The position numbers and the translations under genes are program-made. 20,542 bases of DNA from Deltaproteobacteria bacterium (GTDB lineage Bacteria; Desulfobacterota_B; Binatia; UBA9968), in NCBI GenBank assembly GCA_016193385.1, contig JACPSF010000133.1, forward strand, positions 1 through 20,542, in the 5' to 3' direction. The notes under the pieces are model-generated. The model saw only the letters and a list, made by a program, of their open reading frames with translations, was not told the origin of the DNA and did no database searches. Shown piece by piece: positions 14,760 to 20,542 of the stretch (positions are counted from its first letter, which is position 1; every line of letters begins with the position of its first letter).

Positions 14760-15866
14760 TTATCTGCGAATAAACAGATCTTCGAAAATCTTCGTGTACT
14801 TCGTGACCACATCGATCGTGAGCAATGTCGGCGAATAGCTGACGACCGTTTTGGCCTGCTTGATCATGTCTTTGTAAGGGTACTCCGTATCCTTCCGCGG
14901 ACCAATGTGATCGCGGTTCATATAAATCGACTGGCCGCCCTCTTTGGAAATCAGCCAATCGTAGACCAGCGCCGCCGCATAGGAATGCGGCGCGTCCTTG
15001 GGGATGGCGAAATGCTGAGGGTAGACGAACATCGGCTCGGGGACCACCATACCCACCGGGGCGCCTTGTTTAACCAACTTGGCGACGTTATTAATGTGAA
15101 TGTCAAAGGCGACCCCGATCTGGCCGCTGGTCAGGGCATTGCCCAAAGCAGTGTTGCTGTTGTAAATGCGCGGTTTCTGGGCGGCAATCTTTTTTGCGAG
15201 CTCCGCTGCCGTGGACTCGCCCCTGACTTTGGCGACACCTGCCAGCCACCGATTGCCCATCTGGGTCCGTCCCAATTTCCCTCTCAGGGCGGGACTCGCA
15301 AGGGCTTCAAGCGTGGTGGGAACGTCCCTCTCCTTGATCAGATCTTTGTTAAAGCCCACGATCTCCGGGACGTACCAACCCGTCGTCCAGTATCCTGCCG
15401 CGTCCTTGAACTCGGAGTCGAAATCCTTGCTTTCCGGCGAGACGTAGCGGGCGAGCATCTCTTTGCTCAGGAAAATTGCCAGCTCAGCGGCCGGCGGATT
15501 CACAACGTCGGCCACGGGGCGGCCCGCCTCCGACTCGTGAATGGCCTTTTGGAGCAGATCTTCGGTAGTCATCCGGACGAATTGGGAATCGATCTGCGGA
15601 TATTTCTTCTTGAACAAAGCGTTCCAGTCCCTTAAGACATCGGGCTCGCCGCTGGAGTAGATGACGACCTTTCCTTCCTTAGTCGCCTGCTCTTCCAAAA
15701 ATTTTTGCCGCTGCGCAGCGGGCATCCGGTTGAGCTGATCCAGTTTCCCTTGAACGCTTTGGGCTTCGGCCGGGCCGGACCCGATAAAAATAGAAAAGAG
15801 CATCAGCGGAACGAAGAACCGCAGGCCGCGTCTAATGCCTTGAAGGGTCTGATTCACACCGAACAT
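14760..15866 (-). CDS. ABC transporter periplasmic substrate-binding protein
   Basis: A 368-aa binding protein of the FbpA-like/type II periplasmic family. ATG 15866 is chosen over the longer ORF start at 16004 because AGGAGGTG sits 5 nt upstream and because residues 1-36 then form a clean signal peptide (basic IRRGLR, hydrophobic LMLFSIFIG, AEA cleavage). Mature-chain landmarks: VVIYSSGEPDVLRDW, VADVVNPPAAELAIF, TTGWYVPEIVGFNKD and PRIYNSNTALGNALTSGQIG. FbpA has a Tyr-Tyr pair for ferric iron in the segment after the last of these; here it reads DIHINN, so iron is an unlikely ligand. It follows the ATPase by 106 bp and precedes the GrdB-like gene by 33 bp. A small organic molecule reduced by the adjacent selenoprotein is the favoured ligand, by context. 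Confidence 0.92.
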   Translation of the reverse strand: MFGVNQTLQGIRRGLRFFVPLMLFSIFIGSGPAEAQSVQGKLDQLNRMPAAQRQKFLEEQATKEGKVVIYSSGEPDVLRDWNALFKKKYPQIDSQFVRMTTEDLLQKAIHESEAGRPVADVVNPPAAELAIFLSKEMLARYVSPESKDFDSEFKDAAGYWTTGWYVPEIVGFNKDLIKERDVPTTLEALASPALRGKLGRTQMGNRWLAGVAKVRGESTAAELAKKIAAQKPRIYNSNTALGNALTSGQIGVAFDIHINNVAKLVKQGAPVGMVVPEPMFVYPQHFAIPKDAPHSYAAALVYDWLISKEGGQSIYMNRDHIGPRKDTEYPYKDMIKQAKTVVSYSPTLLTIDVVTKYTKIFEDLFIRR

Positions 15867-15972
15867 ACAACACCTCCTGTTTAAAATTGCGCGCGTTCGT
15901 TTCGCAAGCCCGACCGTCATGCCTTGGAAAGCCGTAACTGAAAAATTCGCCGAAAGATCCTCCCAATTAGCC

Positions 15973-17130
15973 CTATTCCACGCTCGCATTGGCGGAGGCA
16001 ACAACGCATCGGGTCATCCGAATACAAAAACGGATAGGCTGCCCCACCCGCTCCCGGATCAAACAACTTTCCGGACTGTGCGTTAGGGATCGTCCCCGCA
16101 AATGGACTCCGTTGATTTCAACCCACCATTCGAGGATACCGCCGAGAAACGAGAGGCGCCTCACATGGCCGTCCAGGATCCGTCCCTCTGCCGGCGTGGA
16201 AGAGGTCACGACCGCGAGATCCTCGGGCCGGATGTACACCTGCACAGCCGAGCCTTCCGCGACGGCTGAGCCGCAGCGGCTCCAGAGATCGCCGATCGGG
16301 GTGCGCACCGATACCCTGCCGGAGGATTCGACGCCCACGATGTGGCCCGAAAGCCTGGCCCCAGCTCCGAGAAACTCGGCTCCGAACGCCGTTTTTGGGA
16401 CCTCATAAATATCCTCAGGGCAACCCAGCTCAACCAGCCTCCCGCTATGCATAACGGCCACGGCATCGGATAATGCGAAAGCCTCCGTCTGATCATGAGT
16501 AACATAGATGGTCGTCAAGCCGAGTTTTTGCTGGAGATCGCGAATCTCCACCCGCATCTGTTCACGCAGCTTGGCATCCAGGTTGCTCAATGGTTCATCC
16601 AGCAGCAACACCGTTGGACTCTCCACGAGGGCGCGCGCCAATGCCACGCGCTGCTGCTCGCCGCCGCTTAAAAGCGGGGCGGGCCGGTCGGCCATATGGC
16701 CGAGCCCGACCAGTTGCAGGGCCCACGTCACCGCCTCCTCGATCTCGGCCTGCCTTTTCTTGAGGTTTTTCAAGGGATAGGCAACGTTCTGGGCCACCGT
16801 CATATGTGGCCAGATCGCATAGCTCTGGAAGACCATCCCGATGCGCCGGCGATGGGGAGGGACGCTGACCCGCTTCCGACTCGAAAAGACCAGCATGCCA
16901 TCAATGAAAATCTCTCCCGCGTCAGGCTGCTCCAGCCCGGCAATGCAGCGCAGGGTCGTGGTCTTTCCACAACCGCTCGGCCCGAGGAGCGTAAAGAACG
17001 ATTTCTCCGGAATTTCCAGAGAGAGATTGTCCACGACCGTGTGTTCGGTGGTAGAGTGAAATGTCTTGGAAAGGCCCTCGATCCGAAGCAAGTGGAAGCT
17101 CCTCGTTCTAAACCCTGCAGGGACATTCAT
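15973..17130 (-). CDS. ABC transporter ATP-binding protein, FbpC/PotA-type
   Basis: A 385-aa ATPase energising the importer encoded downstream. Walker A GPSGCGKT (50-57), Q-loop Q102, signature LSGGEQQ (154-160), Walker B VLLLDEP (174-180) and H-loop H212 (VTHDQ) are all intact, so it should be active. Residues from about 240 form a TOBE-type regulatory C-terminus (VYIRPEDLAVV, GRSLTHSPE). ATG 17130 is chosen over an in-frame start at 17169 because AAGGA lies 9 nt upstream and the added 13 residues are purely basic. It is first in the five-gene operon; 257 bp separate it from the divergent MFS gene. The MalK/PotA/FbpC type does not define the substrate. Confidence 0.93.
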   Translation of the reverse strand: MNVPAGFRTRSFHLLRIEGLSKTFHSTTEHTVVDNLSLEIPEKSFFTLLGPSGCGKTTTLRCIAGLEQPDAGEIFIDGMLVFSSRKRVSVPPHRRRIGMVFQSYAIWPHMTVAQNVAYPLKNLKKRQAEIEEAVTWALQLVGLGHMADRPAPLLSGGEQQRVALARALVESPTVLLLDEPLSNLDAKLREQMRVEIRDLQQKLGLTTIYVTHDQTEAFALSDAVAVMHSGRLVELGCPEDIYEVPKTAFGAEFLGAGARLSGHIVGVESSGRVSVRTPIGDLWSRCGSAVAEGSAVQVYIRPEDLAVVTSSTPAEGRILDGHVRRLSFLGGILEWWVEINGVHLRGRSLTHSPESCLIRERVGQPIRFCIRMTRCVVASANASVE

Positions 17131-17160
17131 AGTAAGTTTCCTTCGAGCCTGCAAGGGACG

Positions 17161-17177
17161 GCGGCGCATCGCGCCGC
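17161..17177 (-). promoter_or_regulatory. Perfect hairpin in the leader of the selenoprotein/ABC operon
   Basis: GCGGCGC, loop GAT, GCGCCGC: a perfect 7-bp GC stem, ending 30 nt upstream of ATG 17130. No T tract follows, so it is not a standard terminator. It may affect mRNA stability or bind a regulator. The rest of the 257-bp divergent region contains a GGTTG/CAACC inverted repeat (about 17244-17268) and no minus-strand promoter that I can call with confidence. Confidence 0.4.
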
Positions 17178-17350
17178 TCCGCTACGTCAGAAGCTCTGCT
17201 CGGACATGACGGGTATTTCACGATGGGAAAAGTTTTGGCTTATCGGTTGTATTCGACTATCCCAACCTGTATGGTACCTTGAGCCTAAATAAGCCGCTCG
17301 ACGAACCGACCTAGCTGAAAACTTGACATAGCCTCAATCGGCATGGTCTT

Positions 17351-17379
17351 GTGACACTTCTAACTCTATTCTCTATATA
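17351..17379 (+). promoter_or_regulatory. Possible promoter of the MFS gene
   Basis: GTGACA (17351-17356), 17-bp spacer, TATATA (17374-17379). Transcription would begin about 2 nt before ATG 17388, that is leaderless. A perfect TTGACA at 17323-17328 is an alternative -35 but has no good -10 at 16-18 bp. Confidence 0.3.
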
Positions 17380-17387
17380 GGGGCCGC

Positions 17388-18653
17388 ATGCACCGCCTTT
17401 TCTACGGCCATGTGATTCTGGCTCTCTGCTTCCTCAACATGACCTTTGTGCGGGGGGTTTCCGGATCCTTCAGCGTTTTCTATGTGGCCTTGCTCGAAGA
17501 CTTTCGCTGGTCGCACGGCGTAGGCGCCAGTATTGTCTCGATCAATTCTCTCGTCTACGCACTGGCCTCACCGCTGGTCGGCTGGGCATTTGACCGCTTG
17601 GGACCTCGCCTGCTGATGCCGCTGGGCGGGGTCCTGATCGGGTGCGGCCTCTTGACCTCGGGTCTGAGCCAGTCCCTATGGCAACTGTACCTATTTTACG
17701 GCTTTCTCGTCGCCATGGGCCAGGGGGCGCTCGGCTTCGTGAGTCACAGCGCGCTCATATCCCGCTGGTTCGTGCGCCGCCGCGGAACGGCGATCGGTCT
17801 GTCCTCGATGGGGCAGGGATTCGGCATGTTGCTGATCGTTCCTCTCGCCCAGCTCCTCATCTCGCTCACGGGATGGCGTTCCGCCTTCATGCTCCTCGGC
17901 GCTCTCGTGCTTTGCGTGCTGACCCCCGCCAACGCGCTGCTCCAGCGCCGTAGCCCCGGGGATGTGGGCCAGCTTCCCGACGGAGACATCCCCTCCGGGC
18001 CTGACGAAGTCGACCCTCACCCCCGGAGGAGGACTGGCGGGCGATCGGAGTGGACTCCCAAAAGCGCGCTGCGCTCCTTTCCTTTTTGGAGCATCACGGC
18101 GGGACACCTTGCCTTGGGCACCGGCCTTTTCATCATCTACACCCATCTCGTCGCCTATCTCATCCATGAGGGATTCGACCGGCTTTTCGCCGCTTTCGCC
18201 CTAGGCCTTACCGGTTTCATTAGAATTGGGGGCACATCGCTGTGGGGATTCGTCTCCGACCGCCTCGGGAGTGACAAGGCCTACGGTATCTCGACGCTGA
18301 TTACTTTGGCCGGAATCTTATGTTTGGGCCTAGTCGGCTCGGGCTCGCCCGCGTGGCTAGTCTATGCTTCCATCATTTTATATGGGATCGGCCACAGCGC
18401 AGGGAATCCCGTCTACGGCGTGGTCATCGCCGATATTTTTGGGGGCAGCCATGTAGGCACCATCTTCGGCTTTCTCGAAATCGGCTTCGGGTTCGGAATG
18501 GCTTTGGGAGCGTGGCTGGGAGGGGCCATTTTCGACCTCACGGGATCCTACCGCTGGGCCTTCGCCCTTGGGCTCGCGACCTTCACTATTTCCTTTCTGG
18601 CCGTTCGGGCGAGCGTCCACTGGCAGCGTCGACAGGAGGCTTGGGGACATTGA
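17388..18653 (+). CDS. MFS transporter, monocarboxylate/oxalate-formate antiporter type
   Basis: A 421-aa, twelve-segment major facilitator. The first helix starts FYGHVILALCFLNMTFVRG, as in OFA/monocarboxylate-type carriers. The loop 2-3 signature GWAFDRLGPR and its second-half copy WGFVSDRLGSD are clear. A charged central loop (residues about 190-225, SPGDVGQLPDGD...) separates the two halves. It is expected to move an organic acid or similar anion across the inner membrane; direction and substrate are not visible. The start ATG 17388 has AGGGG 4 nt upstream. It is divergent from the ABC/selenoprotein operon, so it may share regulation and handle the substrate or product of that system. Downstream, 235 bp without a recognisable gene precede the sirtuin. 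Confidence 0.9.
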   Translation: MHRLFYGHVILALCFLNMTFVRGVSGSFSVFYVALLEDFRWSHGVGASIVSINSLVYALASPLVGWAFDRLGPRLLMPLGGVLIGCGLLTSGLSQSLWQLYLFYGFLVAMGQGALGFVSHSALISRWFVRRRGTAIGLSSMGQGFGMLLIVPLAQLLISLTGWRSAFMLLGALVLCVLTPANALLQRRSPGDVGQLPDGDIPSGPDEVDPHPRRRTGGRSEWTPKSALRSFPFWSITAGHLALGTGLFIIYTHLVAYLIHEGFDRLFAAFALGLTGFIRIGGTSLWGFVSDRLGSDKAYGISTLITLAGILCLGLVGSGSPAWLVYASIILYGIGHSAGNPVYGVVIADIFGGSHVGTIFGFLEIGFGFGMALGAWLGGAIFDLTGSYRWAFALGLATFTISFLAVRASVHWQRRQEAWGH

Positions 18654-18888
18654 CAGGAAGAAGAGATTCCAGTTACTCAGAACGTTATTACTGAGCAGCC
18701 ATCAGGCAACCGAGGGGCGAGTCGTGAAGAGCGCGGGCACAGGAACGTGGAGGTTGCGCTCTGGCCCCGGCTGTGCGAATAGCCACCGTTGGGGTGGACG
18801 GCGTGGTGGCTTACAAGGCACAGGCCCATTGACCGCGCTCGGAAGGGCTCGGCCCGATGGATGCCGGCTTTAACTTCGAAGAACGCTG

Positions 18889-19641
18889 ATGATGCTAAAC
18901 GAATTCGCTGATCGCGTCCGCGGATGCAGAGAGATCGTTTTCTTTACCGGCGCCGGCATCAGCACGGAGTCGGGCGTGCCCGACTTCAGGAGCCCGGGAG
19001 GAATCTGGACGAGGTACCAGCCCGTCTATTTCGAAGAGTTTTTGCGCAGCGAAGAGGCGCGGGTCCGCTACTGGAAGATGAAAAAGGAAACTATCGAGCT
19101 TTACAAAAACGTCAAGCCCAACATCGGCCATCATGCCATCAAGGCCTTCGAGGAGAGAGGGCAATTGCTCGGCCTCATCACGCAAAACGTGGACGGGCTC
19201 CATCGTTTGGCCGGGGTTTCCGAGGAGAAGATGGTCGAGCTTCACGGCACGGATCGAAAAGTAGTCTGCCTCGGTTGCGAAAAGGAGTTCGACGCGCAAG
19301 CGATCTACAACAAGATCTCCAGAGACCCGACCCCACCCCTATGCGATCGCTGCGGCGGATTTCTCAAGCCCGCCACGATCTCTTTCGGACAGCCCATGCC
19401 GGTTGTCGCGATGAGACGCGCCCAAGAGCTGAGCCAGGCGGCGGAAATCTTCATCGTCGTCGGCTCCTCGCTCCAAGTGCAGCCAGCCGCATCTTTTCCG
19501 GTAATGGCCAAGCAAGGCGGGGCCATGCTCGCCATCATCAACCGTGACCCGACACCTTTGGACTCTATTGCAGACTTCAATCACAGAGGCGCGATCGGAG
19601 AGTTTTTTAGAACGCTTCAGCCTCTCCTTACCAACGGATAA
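18889..19641 (+). CDS. Sirtuin NAD-dependent protein deacylase
   Basis: A 250-aa SIR2-family enzyme that removes acyl groups from lysines using NAD, giving O-acyl-ADP-ribose and nicotinamide. Motifs in order: GAGIST (21-26), VPDFRS (30-35), QNVDGLH (99-105), catalytic H119 (ELHGT), structural zinc cysteines C127/C130 and C152/C155, KPATISFGQPMP, GSSLQVQPA (192-200) and NRDPTPLD (218-225). The Tyr-x-x-Arg desuccinylase signature of the CobB/SIRT5 class is not evident in the YWKMKKETI region, so deacetylase activity is more likely. Two tandem ATG codons start it at 18889, with weak GAAGAA upstream. It is not obviously in an operon. The eroded antitoxin follows immediately in the same frame. Confidence 0.93.
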   Translation: MMLNEFADRVRGCREIVFFTGAGISTESGVPDFRSPGGIWTRYQPVYFEEFLRSEEARVRYWKMKKETIELYKNVKPNIGHHAIKAFEERGQLLGLITQNVDGLHRLAGVSEEKMVELHGTDRKVVCLGCEKEFDAQAIYNKISRDPTPPLCDRCGGFLKPATISFGQPMPVVAMRRAQELSQAAEIFIVVGSSLQVQPAASFPVMAKQGGAMLAIINRDPTPLDSIADFNHRGAIGEFFRTLQPLLTNG

Positions 19642-19644
19642 TAG

Positions 19645-19929
19645 ACAAGATCAACGCAGAGGAGATTTGAAGGGCGATCAATTGGAGGGCTGGTTACGTT
19701 AGTCGGAGCGTATAAGCAGAAGCGTTACAAGGTTGAAGCCCCAGATCCGGTTGAGGCCATAAAGTTCCGCATGGAACAGCTTGGGCTCAAGGCGTCGGAC
19801 CTCGCTAAGAGTCTGGGCGGCCGAAGCCGCGTGTCGGAAGTTCTCAACCGGAAAAGGAAACTCACAGGTGATATGATGCGCTCGTTACGGAAGCGCTTAG
19901 ATATCCCTGCCGAACCCTTACTAGCTTAA
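19645..19929 (+). pseudogene. N-terminally eroded HigA-type antitoxin
   Basis: The frame is open from just after the sirtuin stop to TAA 19927-19929 but has no ATG, GTG or TTG before ATG 19771. The product is clearly HigA-like: LVTLVGAYKQKRYKVEA, then DPVEAIKFRMEQLGLKASDL, SRVSEVLNRKRKLT and LDIPAEPLLA, the C-terminal helix-turn-helix half of this antitoxin type. The N-terminal 40 or so residues are missing. Just upstream the codons E-G-R-S-I-G-G are one base out of frame with G-D-Q-L-E, which would fit the usual family sequence, suggesting compensating indels. A GAGGAG at 19659-19664 is a leftover ribosome binding site or chance. No HigB toxin is nearby. Expression from ATG 19771 would give only about 52 residues. 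Confidence 0.65.
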
Positions 19930-20061
19930 GCAAAACACCAGCCCATGCAGTAACCAGCGTGTCAGCTTTCGTTTCTTTATTTTGCCCTTCTGGGATCACC
20001 AGAAACCGAGAAAGCAAATAATAAAAGCCTGGCACTCCACGGCTCTTAGGAGGAATAAACC

Positions 20062-20376
20062 ATGGCCATGAAGAACCCGCCCCATCCGGGCGAAATTATC
20101 CAGGAGGAGATCATCGAACCTCTCGGTTTGACTGTAACCCGTGCGGCCGAAATTCTCGGTGTTCGCCGTGCTACACTGTCCGACGTAACCAACGGCAAGG
20201 CGTTTGTTTCCGCTGAGATGGCCCTGCGCTTGGAAAAGGCATTCGGCGTCAGTATGGATCTGCTCTTGAAAATGCAGGCCGGTTACGATGCCGCCCAGGC
20301 CCGCATGCATGGCGACCAGATTAAGGTCAAGCGTTTCAAGCCCGATAACGCACGGCTATCCCTCAAAACTCCTTAA
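20062..20376 (+). CDS. higA: HigA-family XRE antitoxin, without a visible HigB
   Basis: A 104-aa helix-turn-helix protein of the HigA addiction-module family: [20 protein letters not shown] opens it, the DNA-binding helices are [21 protein letters not shown], and the tail KALR-type dimer region reads [29 protein letters not shown]. The family binds its own promoter and neutralises HigB, a ribosome-dependent mRNA interferase. A textbook AGGAGG (20048-20053) is 8 nt before ATG 20062. HigB normally lies directly upstream, but the 132-bp gap 19930-20061 contains no HigB-like frame. It is therefore an orphan antitoxin or solitary regulator. Its end overlaps the converging PIN-domain gene by 14 bp. 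Confidence 0.9.
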   Translation: MAMKNPPHPGEIIQEEIIEPLGLTVTRAAEILGVRRATLSDVTNGKAFVSAEMALRLEKAFGVSMDLLLKMQAGYDAAQARMHGDQIKVKRFKPDNARLSLKTP

Positions 20377-20542
20377 ACCTGAACCGTACAAACCGCCGGA
20401 TAACTTCAAAGTCCTGAGAGTTTAGCGTGACGAGGACAGCACCGATGCTCCGGCAGGAAAGGGCAATAAGAATATCGTTGATAAGGGCTATCTTCTTGCT
20501 TCTAAAATCAGGGCGCTTCAGCCCAATTTTAACGGCTATAAA
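20363..20542 (-). CDS. PIN-domain protein, C-terminal part (VapC-like toxin candidate)
   Basis: An open minus-strand frame of 59 residues plus TGA (20365-20363), running off the right edge. It reads [27 protein letters not shown], then [18 protein letters not shown]. The N-D-x-L-I-A helix with its acidic residue (D23), the GA-x-LVT-x-N strand (N41) and D44 are the C-terminal half of the PIN ribonuclease fold used by VapC toxins. The first catalytic Asp and any antitoxin lie outside the window. The stop overlaps the end of higA (20376) convergently. Confidence 0.7.
   Translation of the reverse strand, partial: FIAVKIGLKRPDFRSKKIALINDILIALSCRSIGAVLVTLNSQDFEVIRRFVRFRFKEF

Noticed and set aside
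13980..15635. 551-aa plus-strand ORF
   Set aside because: It lies antisense across two strongly supported genes (binding protein and GrdB homologue), has no family resemblance and arises from GC-rich codon use.
15867..16004. Longer start for the binding protein
   Set aside because: It would overlap the ATPase gene by 32 bp and bury the signal peptide; ATG 15866 has an excellent AGGAGGTG site.
18654..18888. Possible gene in the MFS-sirtuin gap
   Set aside because: Frames here are short or run in from the MFS gene out of frame; no ribosome binding site or family resemblance was seen.

Overview
The window looks like a chromosomal segment of an uncultured, GC-rich, Gram-negative-type bacterium. 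The gene mix (NtrC/histidine-kinase signalling, small GPW/TP membrane proteins, a GrdB-type selenoprotein inside an ABC operon, HigA/PIN toxin-antitoxin parts) suggests a deltaproteobacterial, Methylomirabilota/NC10, Rokubacteria or Tectomicrobia-like lineage. This is a judgement from gene content; no phylogeny was computed. I found no rRNA, tRNA, CRISPR array or insertion sequence.

Layout. At the left edge is a possible gene tail (3-74), then a hydantoinase/dihydroorotase-type amidohydrolase (165-1667), then a translationally coupled pair: a DUF3553-like protein and a small membrane protein (1789-2402). A hairpin separates these from a minus-strand dienelactone hydrolase (2494-3231). A minus-strand mini-operon follows: a small exported protein, an FmdB-type zinc ribbon and endonuclease V (4813 down to 3379). 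Next come an unknown 137-aa protein, an unknown 43-aa protein, and a haem-oxygenase-like putative di-iron enzyme (minus, 5626-6330). An NtrC-type sigma-54 activator (6418-7806) faces a large soluble GAF/histidine kinase (10336-7865), which has its own good sigma-70 promoter.

Centre of interest. The minus-strand operon 17130 to 10420 reads: ABC ATPase, periplasmic binding protein, GrdB-like selenoprotein, GrdE-like subunit, double-domain ABC permease. The grdB homologue appears as an ORF ending in TGA at 13680-13682. Reading continues in frame for 81 more residues of unmistakable GrdB C-terminus, beginning with a U-G-T-C-S-R-C motif. A perfect 6-bp stem with a G-rich loop lies at the distance expected of a bacterial SECIS element. 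The TGA is therefore read as selenocysteine 349 of a 430-aa protein. The operon has no GrdA, GrdC/D or thioredoxin genes. The GrdE partner appears to have Gly where the pyruvoyl-forming Cys should be. The binding protein lacks the Tyr-Tyr pair of ferric-iron binding proteins. I infer an uptake-coupled selenoenzyme reductase for an unidentified small organic substrate, distinct from the Stickland glycine/sarcosine/betaine reductases. An MFS carrier is transcribed divergently (17388-18653).

Right end. A sirtuin deacylase (18889-19641) is followed by toxin-antitoxin debris: an N-terminally eroded HigA-type antitoxin, an intact orphan HigA-type antitoxin with a strong ribosome binding site, and a PIN-domain protein entering from the right edge on the minus strand and overlapping the end of higA.
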